The notes under the pieces were generated by a model. It saw only the letters and a list, made by a program, of their open reading frames with translations, made no database searches and was not told where the DNA came from. A program made the position numbers and the translations under genes. From NCBI RefSeq assembly GCF_012489685.1, contig NC_080045.1:47451096-47515095 (forward strand): 64,000 bases of DNA. The letters are read 5' to 3'. Positions 11,177 to 23,052 of this stretch are shown here, in pieces (position 1 is the first letter of the stretch; each line of letters starts with the position of its first letter). The stretch comes from Lotus japonicus. Taxonomy: Eukaryota; Streptophyta; Magnoliopsida; Fabales; Fabaceae.

Positions 11177-12284
11177 TTAGCTTAGCTCAATTTTTCTTTT
11201 TCTTATTACTATACATCAACATGTTTAAAATATATAAAGAAGTCAATAAATATATAATTTTATATAATAAAATCTAGCGTAGCAATAAAAATAAAAATAA
11301 ATTAATATTTTATTGATTGTATTTAGTTAAACTGATTGCCTTGTTAGACTTAAAGACTTTTTGTACAATTTTTTTTTTACATCGGAAAAATAAATTGCAC
11401 TTGCTAAGAATTGATCTCTGGACCTCTATTACCCAATTCATATTTTTTTTGATAGGCAATTACTCAATTCATATGTCCCATATTTTTTACTATTTTAACT
11501 ATCACTCGGGGACTTTCTATACGATTTATGCCTAACTTTTTTAATTAAATAAGTTTTTAAAGAAGCCTTAGCCTTGTCTATTTATCAGTTTGATTTGAGC
11601 TTGATGTAATTTAGGTCATAGACCTCTCTAAACAGTGTGGCTTATTTTCATCCCTATATATTATTTCATTGCTACACATTCTTTAATTTCTCATTGGTAC
11701 TTTCTTTTTATATTTTTTAAATAAAAGAAAGGAAAATTGAAGTGCAAGGCTTGTCATTCCGATTGTCAATTTGTCATGAAAAATAAAAAAGTCAAAAATC
11801 AAAATGTACTGTTTTACTTTTATTAATCCATGCTCTATGACAACAACAAAAAAACACAATAAAATACCCTCCAACATATGTATTTTTTTTATAAGCCATA
11901 ACAAATATATAAATGAAGGCACAAGGGGTGCGACCCTTCAAGTAACAGTACAGGAATCAAGATTTAAGCATCACAGGGAAACAAGGGGATATGAGAAGAA
12001 AAAAAAAACAGGGGAGAAAGGGTGAAAGAAAAATAAAATAAACATAGCAATAGAGGCCTATATATGCTAGAGAGCAAGCCTTTAACACACCAGCCTTCAC
12101 CCACAGTAGCTGCAAAACAGTCCCTTCCACATCCGCATAGTCACCACCCAAGCCAAGCCAAGAAAACCACAACAATAGCAATCGAACAACAAGTATCCAA
12201 ATACCCCACCCAACCACCCACCACAACAACAATTATATTGCAGTAAAATACCTAAGGGTCTTGAGACACGAAGAAGGTTGAGAG
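11177..12284. other. Spacer with old inhibitor-promoter similarity
   Basis: No gene is visible. The stretch around 11770-11840 ('gtcatgaaaaataaaaaagtc' then 'attaatccat') resembles the region about 100-170 bp upstream of inhibitor copy 2. It is probably the old 5' flank of the dead copy at 13626, now pushed away by the TRIM insertion. Confidence 0.45.
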
Positions 12285-12493
12285 TGTTGGAATGGCGCAG
12301 CGGAACGCTAGACTCTTCACAGTCTTACGGCTCATGAGGGGGTTGAGAGTTTACCATCCACACATTGGGTTAAGAGGTTAAGAGCATAAGTGGTCTTGGA
12401 CATCATCCACATACATTCACCACAAAACCTTAAGGCAATGGGTGAGTGGGTCGTTCCACTTATAAACTCTTTAACACAATTGTTACTTCAACA
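12285..12493 (-). repeat. TRIM outer LTR (left)
   Basis: Starts TGTTGGAATGGCGC and ends TTACTTCAACA, followed by a pyrimidine-rich stretch (polypurine tract on the minus strand). This is the 3' LTR in element orientation. Confidence 0.8.
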
Positions 12494-13331
12494 CTCCCCT
12501 TCAATTGTGAATCCATTTTTTACTCTCTTTTTTCATGAGATTTTTTCCTTTTTTTCTTGGAATTTTTATTCCTTTTTTTTTTACTCCATTTGAGCACTTC
12601 ACTTCGTACATTCTTGTATCGCCGTTGTAACTCAACACCAACGGGGCTCACTGCCTTCTAATCTCCACAACTTCAGGATGGTTTAACGATACAAGGAGTC
12701 GTCACATCATGGTTGCATCATTGACATCACTCGCCATCGACCTTTCACTTAGATCGTCACACCATTGTCATTTCATGGTTGCATCATTGACTTCACTCGC
12801 CATTGACCTTTCACTCGGTCATTGCACACCATCGACTGCACTTGTCGTTGACCATGGTTGCACCATCGACTCTTTCTTTGTCACAGGTTCACTTGAACCA
12901 AAGCTCTGATACCACTGTTGGGTCTGGATGCGTGCAGGCCTGGATGAGGGAAAGTGGACTTGTGACGCTAGAGTAGAAGCTTTACCCAAAAACCTTAAGA
13001 AAATTGAGATTGCAACTCTCCAGCTTATATTCCATTCATTTAGTCTTCATCTTAACAATCTGGGACTGCATTTGTATATTTTCAACACTCCCTCTCAAGT
13101 TCAACTGGATTCGTCTTGTTGGACTTGCTCTGTCTAGGCTTGTACTCAAGCGGGAACCTCAGAGGCTGTCGTTTTTTTTTTTTGGCTTGTGCTCCTTCTG
13201 CGAACCTGAGTCTCATGGACCCATGGCTTTTTCCTTTTTTTTTTTCGTTGATATATTTTTTCTTTTTTCTTTTTTTTTTCCAACTTTTTTTTTGGATCAT
13301 GGGCCGTTTGGCAAGTGAGCTCCGGTACCAC

Positions 13332-13539
13332 TGTTGGAGAGGCGCAGCGGAACGCTAGATTCTTCATAGTCTTACAGCTCATGAGGAGGTTGAGAGTTTA
13401 CCATCCACACATTGGGTTAAGAGGTTAAGAACATAAGTGGTCTTGGACATCATTCACATACATTCACCACAAAACCTTAAGGCAATGGGTGAGTGGGTCC
13501 TTCCACTTATAAACTCTTTAACACAATTGTTACTTCAAC
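13332..13539 (-). repeat. TRIM outer LTR (right)
   Basis: Nearly identical to 12285-12493. To its left 'gctccggtacca' is a degenerate primer-binding site on the minus strand. This is the 5' LTR in element orientation. Confidence 0.8.
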
Positions 13540-13625
13540 GGAGAAAGCCATTCATAAGCATAAAAATGGAAACCCTTGACCTTACCGGACAACCAATATG
13601 GTCACCAACAAAGAAAACGGCAAAG

Positions 13626-13900
13626 ATGTCTGATTGCAAAGGCAAGAATATCTTCAAATGTATAAGAGCTATATAAATCTATGCACAATAGTGATATCCA
13701 TAAGATGCAATTATAGAATAATGTCTCTAACTAGGAGTTGTGTATAACTTGAGGCATGGCATTTTGTGTAGGTAGCACTAGCAGGCCATAATTGAAGAAC
13801 ATAAAAAGTTCAAGTCATCTCGGAAGGATCCCTTGTTACCTTTGATTACCGTACTGATAGGCTTCGGATTTATGTTGACAAACGCATGAAAATTGGATAG
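13626..13900 (+). pseudogene. Potato inhibitor I pseudogene (copy 4)
   Basis: Exon 1 (13626-13641) is intact and encodes MSDCK, but its donor reads GCAAGA instead of GTAAGA. The acceptor is the AG at 13770-13771. Exon 2 has lost about 42 nt that encode the W-P-E-L segment, which brings a TAA in frame almost at once. Further small deletions follow. The loop region still reads as G-S-L-V-T-F-D-Y-R, so the ancestral P1 residue was Phe. It is closest to copy 1, with which it shares intron and 3' flank. The copy is dead. Confidence 0.9.
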
Positions 13901-14323
13901 ACAAAAGTGCATTCACCCTGAGGTTTACATAATGAGGATTCACATCATCAATTCATCATCTCCAATTTTATGTTCCCTTGTCGAAAATGAAGCTTAATTG
14001 TCGAAAGATTTTTCTCTTTTATTAATTTCTTTTATTTCTACTTTCTTTTCTTATAGTTATGTTGTGCAGTAAACATTAAAATATGGTGGTGTTATTTTTG
14101 CCAGAGGAACAAACTATTTGACAAACATGTTCATTGTCATTTGTCATCAATCAATTATGCCAAATGATGAAGGTTATTACTTTAGTTCTACCTCTGAAAT
14201 TTAGTATCTAAATGTTTGGTTTCTACTCGTTCCACTATAATTCTAGTTGTTAATAAATCAGGAACCTTACAATTTCAAAGTCAATAGTTTACATTAGAGC
14301 ACAGTTTAAATAATAGTACTAGT

Positions 14324-14467
14324 TTAGCTCAAGTGATAAAAGTTAAGGGATATAAGGGTTGGGTTGGGTGGGATAAAGGGTGAAGCCGTGAAGGATTTAG
14401 GGTTCGAACCCTAAGAAGAGACTAAATTACTAATATTACTAACAACTAACATTTGCCTATCAAATAA
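14324..14467 (+). mobile_element. tRNA-derived SINE, absent from block A
   Basis: The insert begins 'agtttagctcaagtgataa' (tRNA A-box-like) and carries a B-box-like 'ggttcgaaccct' at about 14400. It ends 'ctaacatttgcctatcaaat' plus an A-rich tail. The equivalent place in block A (about 1905) runs straight from 'aatagtact' to 'atttacg', giving an empty site. The same 3' tail recurs at about 62250-62280, so this is a dispersed family. Confidence 0.75.
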
Positions 14468-14994
14468 AAATTTACGTATGGCTTAATGGAGAAGGTGAGA
14501 CGCATGGCGATATTGTGGGCGTGGGCGGTGCCTAGTGTGTTAAGTGATGAGTGTTCACTGAGGAGACTCGGGGGGAGAAGGGTGTTGACGTATGGAAGCG
14601 ACGGTTAGACGGAGCTTCGAGGCGGACGAGGAGGTTGAAGACAAAAGGGAAAATGAGGTTTTGGGTTCCAAAATGTGAGAGTGGTCGGGAGGAGGTTAAA
14701 GAGCCCCTTTTCCTTCAAAATAAGCGTCGATTTATCCGACACTAGGTTCAAAATGAAGTAGAGGTAGCCTTTATGGACTTTAGGTCAGGCCTAGTTGAAG
14801 TTATGTCATTTGAATCGAGCTACTTTTATATTAAAAAATCTTTATTAGCCAACGCTATATTTTGATGTTCAATTGACACTAAACAATCTATCATAAAAAA
14901 ACAAATTAATATAGTAAATATACATAAGTTTAAATTATAAATAACAAATATAATTCACAAGAGACTGAAATAGTGAAATCACATGCATGAAACC

Positions 14995-16264
14995 CAGATT
15001 GTGCAAGGCACTTTGGAGGAGAATGACATCTTCAAAAAGGTTTGGGCTCTAGTTGCACCTTCCAATATCCTTGCCTTTTCCTGGAAGGCTTTGTTAGACA
15101 GACTAAAGGAAACCTCAAAAAGAGATTTACGTGGGGGATTTGGATGAGCTGCTACAATTGGCTTGGCATCCACGTCGTTATACATGAGGACCCTAAATCC
15201 AGCTTCGTACAGCACGAGCCTAGTTACAAGCTCAAAGGGTGGGTGGTGGTGTTGGCTTCATATTTTGATGGTTTCGACTTTTACTTCCAAGTTCCAAAGA
15301 GGTCGAATTATGGATTAATAGAAGTGGAAATTTGCCAAGTGTGGAGTAAAGGTTCTTTATCTTTGTGTGCTGCTGTTTTCTTTTTTCTGTCTTCCTGTTA
15401 GTTTTTTTTTTTTGCTTTTTGGGCTCTCCCTAGTTCCCTGGCTGCTGCTTCTTCAATAATATTATCTTTTAATTTTCAAAAACAATGGTTTAGGTTGAAA
15501 GCTTCGTAACTCGAATAGGATAAGCTTTGATGTTCGACTGGACTAGAAGTCAGTTATTCAAGGGTAAAATTTAAAGAACACGTGTAGAGTAAGCAAGCAA
15601 TCAAGGGACACTTGTAACATGAATATCATCCGATCGTTAGAAGACAGTTTATTTGTAGGTCTAAAATAGAAAATTTGATGTTGTAATCGGGGTTCACAAT
15701 CCATTTTACTCTAAACTCTTAAAAAGCTTCCAGTCGAACAATGCAAACTACAAGCAATAATAGATGAAAAGAGTATGAATCTTTGTGAAGCTTTAATGTT
15801 TTATTTAGTACTTTTCAATAAAGATTACAGTTCATATCTTTTATTCATTTCAGTCGAATTTATTTTGTTTCCTTTCTTTGATTTGTTTACTATCAATGGT
15901 TAATTCTTAATTTGATAAATTGCATCAAACTTTTTATTAAAAGAACACAAGAGGACTCGAATCCAATCCCAGATTGATCTTTAGATTCTCTTATTTGTTT
16001 TACCAAAATTTGATGTAAACAAGTGGACAATTTGGATCGCCTGTCTTTGGTCCATATGGTTGCTTAGGAACTATGTATGCTTCAATTCAGGGACAACAAG
16101 CATGGAAAAGGTGGTGGAGCTAATTAAATTCCGCTCATGGAAATGGCTAAAGAGCAAAAAGAAAAAGAAGGATTTCAAAATGAATGGTTCACTAATTCAA
16201 AATATTGTTTGGGGGTTGGAGGGATTTAGTAGTAGCAAAGAGACGTGGTCCTTAGTGGCTCCTT
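14995..16264 (+). mobile_element. Fragmented LINE ORF2 3' part
   Basis: Around 15030-15140 the plus strand reads as the zinc-binding RT region (V-W-A-L-V-A-P-S-N-I-L-A-F-S-W-K). Around 16025-16160 it reads W-T-I-W-I-A-C-L-W-S-I-W followed by R-N and an I-K-F-R-S-W-K-W segment, typical of the region downstream in plant LINEs. About 0.9 kb of unrelated sequence separates the two pieces, and frameshifts are present. The solo LTR inserted at the right-hand end. Confidence 0.6.
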
Positions 16265-19200
16265 TGTAAGACCCAAGTTTTTAAACTTAGAATAAGTGGA
16301 AGAGATTTCCATTTACGCTTAGGGTTGATGTATCGTGACGGGAAACCTGAACTAGAGTTTACCAAATGAAATAAATTTATGAAGGAGAAAGTTCAGGAAA
16401 AGTCTAAGGATTGTACCAGGATCGATAAAAGGTATAGCACGATCGATTCGCTAAAACCTAGGACAAGAACCTTAGGAAAAGACTATGTTCCACCCTTGGA
16501 ACACTGTAGGAATTTATTCCAAAAATCTTCAGAGAAGTGTTAGAACTTCTCTTTTTCCATATATAACAATCGTTTCGAGGCGAAACTCTAGGATCTACGA
16601 ACGTCCGATTCCAATCATCGGAAGTTTGCCGAAACCGAAACCCTGGTATTTCAAAACCCTAGAATCACCCGACAATGAAGACTTTTCCTATTTGGAACAT
16701 CAAATGAAGATTCCACACGCGTACACCCATTTCTCTTGATGATTTCAATCTTTCTTCAGAAGGAAGTTTTCTATTCCGACATCCGATGCAAAAAGCAACT
16801 TATCGGGTAAAATAGTTTTACACCGACTTTGCATTAGTTACCAAAAATACAAAGAAACCTCTTTTGAGTTTTGGATTTATGTCGCCAAAACCTATCCTAG
16901 AATTCACGGAGAATGAAGCCGGAAAAATCAGATTCGCGAAACTTTCATTTTACCGCGTTTTTGCCAACCTCTATATATAGCCAAGAAATGAGAAAATATC
17001 ACAAAACTTACCCATTTCTTCCCAAGGAGGCCGCGAGTTTGAGAGGAGAGGAGGAGAAGAAGATTTTGTTCATTTCTTGCTTGATCGTCGATTAATCAGT
17101 TGCTACTTCAAGGTGTCGAGGTATAGTCGCTAATTCTTACCTCTGATCGCTTTTTCTATAGCTTTTCTCTATGTCTTTCTGTGCTCATAGTTTTGAGGTT
17201 TTTGCAAAACTATCCTGAATACTTCATTTTTTATTCTAAGCATCTTCCTTACGTTCCCAAGATCACTTCTGTCGGATTAGTTTTTCCGTTATGTCGCCGG
17301 ATTTCCGCCGGAATCAATTTCGGCTTGAAATACCCATTTTTAAGCAAAGTCTCAACCTTTGGGCTGAAAACTATCGCCTTAGCTTAGTGCTAGTAGGATT
17401 AGTTGTCATAAACGTCGTTGGTGACGTCCCCATCCAATTTGCTTTTCGAAATTTCAGTTTTGAATTTCTGAGCTGAAAATATTGACCAAAATACCCCTGC
17501 GACAGTTTTTGATCCGATAATTTTTCCGAGTTTAGAATACCCTTAGTTACGGCTAATGATAGCATAGGAACCAAGTTTGATCGAAGAAAAATCGACCCAC
17601 CTATTTGTGAATAGTGGCCGAGAGCTATAGAGGAGGAGGAGGAAAATTTCCTTTTCAAAAACTTGTCCTTTCGCGCTAGATTATCGTACCTCGGAGTATA
17701 TACTACTTCGTGTAACCTTAGTGAGTATTGATTACTGAGTTTCTGATAGTCTTTGATGGAATTCTGTGGTTTTACTCTAAAGGTTCTTTTGAAGAATTTC
17801 CTGAAGATCAAGGAGCTCATTGTGAAGGAACGTTTGAGGAGAACGCTGGAATAACTATAGGTAAGGGCAACTTACCTTACTAGCTAATGCTTTAGGTGTC
17901 GATGCTTTCGACATTGATTTACTGTTTATGCACTTGTTTGTGTTTTGATTGGAAAAATGTTTTCTGAGGCTTCGGCTGACAATGTAGATGATTCATCTAC
18001 TGAATGTTTTTGAGAGTGAATTTCATGTTAAGTGCTAAGTGGGTAATTTAGGATGTGTGGTGCATGCTTTATATGCTAAGTGCTACGTGGTTATTGCATA
18101 ATATGTTGATATATGACGTGCTGGTTGATTGTGCTGAGTTAATTATGCTTTTGCAATGAAATCTGAGATTCTGAGGAGTGAGAATAGCGGGCAGGTCATG
18201 CCGATTTTATTTTGAGAGTGTTGAGGAAGCTTGATAGGACGAATGAGATTCGGGCCTTGTTATGGTTTTTCATGGATCGAGGCATTCTCAGGAGTCATTT
18301 GGGATTAGTAGATCCCGAGAACTTATAAGATTTGCGATATGACAAAAGTGGAAACTATTTTGTAAGGAAAACTCATAATACATTAAACAACCTTGAAATC
18401 TTTTAATGATGATAATAATCTCGAAGGAAAGCTTAGGGGTCAAATCTTAGTTTTTGGAAAAACGAGAAGTGTCGTCGGATCCAAGTGTTGAGATATTGAT
18501 AAGGTTTGAGTATGTTGGTACTCTGGTGCTCTGGGAGCAGTTGTGTTATTGGGCTATCCGAGAGATAAGCCGGGAAACGAGTAGTTTCCGAGTATGTCGA
18601 TACTCTTGTTCGTTGAGCAGTTTTGACCATCGGATGGAGATGAGTCGGATGATTTGGAGATCATCATGAGATAATGTTTATACCTTCGGGTACAGTTTAT
18701 GCCTTCGGGTACAGTTAATGCCTTCGGGAACAGTTTACACCTTCGGGTAATTCGGACATCGACGGGGGATATGATCGACCGTGAGGTTAGGATCGACCTG
18801 TTGATTGTCGGGCATAGCGGAGGGAAAAGTCGACCCGCAGGGTTAGGACTGATCTGGCTATGTCAAGGTTGTAAGTGACACTCGGGGGTTAGGGTCGACA
18901 CAATGCCAGTGTTAGGACCGACTCGATCGTGCCCAGCCTACTTCTTCCGGAACTGTCGAGATTGACGATGCATTGACATATCATGCACTCTAATTATATT
19001 CGTTATGTGTTTTGATGAGTAGATGTTGATAAATATCGTTACGGGCTTTGATGATTGAATTGTACTAGAGAATTGATAACATGCTATGTTTAAACCTTAG
19101 GGTAGACAATGCAGAACTTATATGTATATATACAACATATATATATATACCCCTTATACTTTACCTGTTGTCTTGTATTCTCTATACTATAATCCGTAAG

Positions 19201-19736
19201 TTGACCCTTGCACGTGCTACCTGTGTTTGGGGGGCTATGTATGCCCTTTTTGTCAGATGCCGTTGACGGATTGTTTCGTGGTGCTTCGTCGTACGGGGAA
19301 GACCCGGAGCGACATGACTACTACTGAGCCTTCGACGTGGACCCGGACTGAATGCATGACCAGATGAGGGTCGACGATGGAAGTTTAGGGATGGGTGTTT
19401 AGAGTCTACTAAGGTTGGGGGTTAGTGTCATAGCTCTGACTTATTCTTATTTTGAGGGCTTGTGTTGCTGACACTTGACCTATCCTTTTTGGGATTGTAC
19501 ATTTTGCCTACGGGCGTTACACTTTTCTACTTTCCGTCACTGGAGGTTACTCGTGACGAGGTTGCTACTTACAGCGGGGGCTGTAATTATTATTGTACAT
19601 TAGTTCTGTTATCTTTAGTTGTTGAGTTTCATTTCCTTTAGTCTCTAATATCATTATCGAAAAAAAAAATTCACGTTTTCCGCTTTAAGTTTCTTTTTGG
19701 TTACTAAAGTGACGCCACCGAAATCGGGGTGTTACA
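16265..19736 (+). mobile_element. 3.47-kb solo LTR of a Ty3/gypsy element
   Basis: It starts TGTAAGACCC and ends GGGGTGTTACA, and has a perfect 5-bp target duplication tcctt at 16260-16264 and 19737-19741. Termini and parts of the body ('tctttcttcagaaggaagtttt') resemble the LTRs of the gypsy element at 34872, so it is a related but distinct family. There is no interior or second LTR. A solo LTR is the normal product of recombination between two LTRs. A promoter-like TATATATA lies at 16972-16979. Confidence 0.92.
18676..18751 (+). repeat. 19-bp tandem repeat inside the solo LTR
   Basis: Four 19-bp units, each like gtttatgccttcgggtaca, lie head to tail with one to four differences. Confidence 0.9.
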
Positions 19737-19788
19737 TCCTTGGTGGTTGCATATGGTAAAATTGGTAGCTGGCTTTGATTTCCATCTT

Positions 19789-21590
19789 GGTGTGAACGTG
19801 TGTGGCTTGTGTAGGCGGTGGAGCAGATTGTTTTATTTTTGGTGTTGTTGCGTGGCTTGAGGATTGCCCAGTTTCTCCCCTGTTTCTGTTTTTTGCCAGC
19901 ACAACTTTTCGGAGGAATTTACGGTACACAATTGAAAGCTTGTGTAAGGTTACACATTGCCCTTTTGACATGCACTAGCAGGTTTTTCCGGTTTTTAAAA
20001 AAATAAATAAAAATACATATTTATTAATTACAATAATTAACTTGTGATAATTTTAATTAAGTTAATTGGATCTATTAAACTGGAATTCAGAACCAGTTCA
20101 TCATCATCAACATCAACAGATCTGAAAAAAAAACCCAGATCTCTCCACCTTCCTCAGCCACCGTCCACTCCGCCACCGCTGTCACGCCTCTTCTTCCAGA
20201 ATTCATATCACCTCAGAACTTCTTCCACATATTCAGCATCAGCAACCCCAACTCAGGTGAAAAGGCGTTACCTTTGATGACCCCAATGTCTAGATTCGAC
20301 CTATAGCTGCTGAACGAGATCCAGATCGAGAGGGAGACGAAGGCCGCTTGACGAGGTTGAGGTGTGGATCGACCTCCTCGGCATTGTGGATGGCGATATC
20401 CAAGGCCATTGTCATCGAATCCTGTCAGCCCATGGCTGCAAGCTTCGAACCAGCCCATGGATATCCGGAGATCTGAAGAGAAAAGGGAAATGGGAGATCT
20501 GGAGGAGGTGGGTGGCGGTGGCGGTGGCGGTGGCTGTGGGAGGAGAAAAGAGAGAGAGAATAGAGGAAGAAGGAAGGAGGGTCGATGAACGAGTTGAAGG
20601 GGGAACCGGGGCTCAGCGGCCGTTGTAGGTGACCGGGGGAGTCGTCGTCGTTGAGGACCTGAGACTCCATTCCGTCATCTTGCGAAGGTTGTCCTGGTGT
20701 TTACTGGCGAAACGGCGGAGTCCCACGGTGGTGGTCGATTGGAGTGTGGCTCTTAGCTATTGGGGTAACTCTGTTCCCTCTCATCTCTATTCTTTCTTAT
20801 TATGGATTGTGGTTGGGTTCTTTAGTGGTCCTGAGAATGAAAATGGTGATTGAAGGCTGAGATGTAGGGTTTCTGGTTTTGATGTTGGGGATTTGATTCT
20901 CTGTTTTTTGGAGAGGTGGAAGAACATCATCTGGCATGTGACAAGGAAAAGTTTTGATTTTTCCACTCTAACATCTCTCTTTCTCATGTTGTGGTGTGTG
21001 GGTAAAGGCTCCTGGGTTGTTGGGGGTTCTGGCGAGTCATGGGACAGAAACTCGGTGGTGTTGGGTGTGCGTTCTGGACGAAACGAAATATGGGCGGGGA
21101 TGGGTTCTGGGGATTCATCTGGGTTCTGAAAGAAGAAGTTGAAGATGAATTTTTGGGTTAATGCTGATGGGGTTGAAGATGAGTATTATTCTGTTTTTGC
21201 TGATGGGGTTTGATCTGCTTCTTTTCATACTTTTCTTGCCCATTCAGCTTTTGCCATTTGTTTGGGGGAGATGAAGAAATTTACGTTTCTGGAGAAGATA
21301 TATGATGATGATTTTCTGGTGAAGAAGAAGAGAGAAGAGGAAGAGATTAAGATTAAAAAAAATTGAAATTAATTAAAAGATAAATGTTTAATTAAGAAAA
21401 TATGTATTTTGATTTTTTTTTTAAATTTCCTATTGTAGGTCAAAAGGTACATGTGTAACCTTAGACAAGTTTTTACTTGTGCATGCTAAATTTTTCCCAA
21501 CTTTTCTTCATTTTTCTTTCTGTAACTCTTATTTCATCTGGTGATGTTGTACATGGGTAGGGGTACCCCTTCACCAAAATAGGGATTCCC
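19789..21590 (+). repeat. LINE-tail-like repeat, copy 1 (split by a MULE)
   Basis: The sequence from 'gtgtgaacgtgtgtggcttg' to 'acaacttttc' (19789-19910), continued at 21507 ('ttcatttttctttctg' to 'acatgggtagggg'), matches 22244-22417 plus 22969 onward. It is a dispersed repeat, probably a LINE 3' end. It has no coding sequence. Confidence 0.75.
19911..21497. mobile_element. Non-autonomous MULE, possibly Pack-MULE
   Basis: A 1587-bp element with a perfect 9-bp target duplication caacttttc (19902-19910 and 21498-21506). The terminal inverted repeats are about 65 bp and roughly 70-75% identical, from GGAGGAATTT inward, both containing CTAAGGTTACAC or GTAAGGTTACAC. The interior (about 20090-21130) is much richer in G+C than its surroundings, with open frames on both strands and a GGTGGC-type run near 20505-20540. 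It has no transposase domain. This content suggests captured host exons, but I could not name the source gene. Confidence 0.85.
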
Positions 21591-21602
21591 TAGTTTCTCC
21601 CC

Positions 21603-21710
21603 TTTTTTTCATCCGTGCAACCCTTTAAACAAAAAAACGGCTGCCTAAGGCCCCCCCCTTTTTTTCATCCGTGCAACCCTTTAAACAAAAAAACGGCTGC
21701 CTAAGGCCCC
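21603..21710 (+). repeat. Perfect tandem duplication of about 54 bp
   Basis: The text from 'tttttttcatccgtgcaacc' to 'cggctgcctaaggcccc' occurs twice in a row with no difference seen apart from the C run between copies. The duplication is recent, or it is an assembly artefact. Confidence 0.85.
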
Positions 21711-22417
21711 AAAAAATTAATAGGCCCAATTTTTATTTTGTTAAAAAGTTCCTTGTCTAGCGAACCAGATGAATTTGGGGCTCCTTTGTGCATTTGTTAA
21801 CTCACATTTATGCTACTATGGCTCCCCATTTGTATCTTTGCCTCTCGTGGGCCTTGGCAATGATATCTGACTTTCTTCAACAAAATAAAATAAGGAATTG
21901 AAAGAAACACGTGACATGTGAATCAATGAGATGTTGGGGCTTGGAGTGGGCAGCTTCATTGAAAATATTAACAAAAAATAGAGACTAATTAAAACAAAAT
22001 AAATAAGAATTCTCCATCTTCTACAAAAATTACCCAATTTAAAAGGGAGGTTACATCAATATTATCAATTTTTGTAAAATGAAATGTTAGAGTTGCTTAG
22101 TTATAACACTACTCAAAATGTTAGAAGATTAATATAAAAATTATATTTTGTACAATAAAACACTAAGTCTCTCTTAGATTATTGTAAAAAAAAATCTTTT
22201 TAACATTTTTATCTTAGGCCCCAAAATGTCTGTACACAGCCCTGTGTGAACGTGTGTGGCTTGTGTAGGCGGTGGAGCATATTGTTTTATTTTGGTGCTG
22301 CTGCGTGGCCTCGGGATTCTCCAGTTTCTCTCTTGTTTCCGTTTTTTGCCAGCACAACTTTTCTTCATTCTTCTTTCTATAACTCTTATTTCATCCGGTG
22401 ATGTTGTACATGGGTAG

Positions 22418-22960
22418 CAGTGGCGGAGCCACGTTGAGACAGGGTAGGGTTACAGCCCCCCAAATGTCACGTTTTAATTTGTATATATATGTACCTATGC
22501 ATAATTTTTAATATAATGTATGTTGTCCTAGTGGTTGTTACTTATGCTGTGTGACTGTCAGGTAGCGTCTTCAATTCCTCCTCAAACCATTTTTTAATTA
22601 AATTCCATTTTGACAAACTTGTTTGTGTTTTTTCTAGGTATGTAAATTTGTTTAAGACTATTCATGTACATTATTTCACTTATTATTACTTAATAACTAA
22701 AAGATTTTTTTTTTCAAGAGAAAAATTTGTAAAAAATGAAAAAAGCCAATTTCCAACATTATTAATAAAAAATTTCAAAAAAAAAACATTATTAATATAA
22801 CTTATAATAAATTTCAATGAGTATATAATTTAGTTTAGTCATTAATTTTTGTGTATATATATCTATATGAGTCCATTCGAAATAAAAATCTTTAATTTAT
22901 GTTTAATATCTTATTTTAATTTGGCCCCCTCATATTATTTTTCTTAGTTCCGCGCCACTG
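22418..22960 (-). mobile_element. Non-autonomous hAT element, copy 1
   Basis: A 543-bp element with terminal CAGTGGCGGAGCC and (inverted) CAGTGGCGCGGAACTAAG, and a perfect 8-bp target duplication atgggtag at 22410-22417 and 22961-22968. The 8-bp duplication and CAGTGGCG ends are typical of hAT elements. The right part is the reverse complement of the left part of 50771-51598, so the two are one family in opposite orientations. There is no coding capacity. Confidence 0.9.
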
Positions 22961-23052
22961 ATGGGTAGGGGTGCCCCCTTGTACCCCATTTTTTTCTTTT
23001 TTTTGAAAAAATCAAATATATATATATATAAATAGGGACAAAAGCTCAAAGA

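Larger units (their letters stand above)
12285..13539 (-). mobile_element. TRIM-like LTR element with three LTRs
   Basis: Outer LTRs lie at 12285-12493 and 13332-13539, both beginning TGTTGGA and sharing nearly all of about 208 bp. A third, divergent LTR (TGTTGGGTC to TTCAACA) lies at about 12917-13088. It has a methionine-tRNA primer site (reverse of TGGTATCAGAGC) on its left and a polypurine tract (reverse of ctccctctcaag) on its right. The order is therefore LTR, interior, LTR, interior, LTR, all in minus orientation. There is no coding capacity. A direct repeat of about 70 bp built on 'catggttgcatcattgac' lies at 12705-12840. I could not read a clean target duplication. Confidence 0.75.

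Noticed and set aside
14400..14412. tRNA gene
   Set aside because: Only B-box-like text (ggttcgaaccct) is present, without a cloverleaf; it belongs to a SINE.
20362..20628. Basic 88-codon protein in the MULE
   Set aside because: Low-complexity GTGGCG-derived translation with an overlapping frame of equal quality. No basis for calling a gene.
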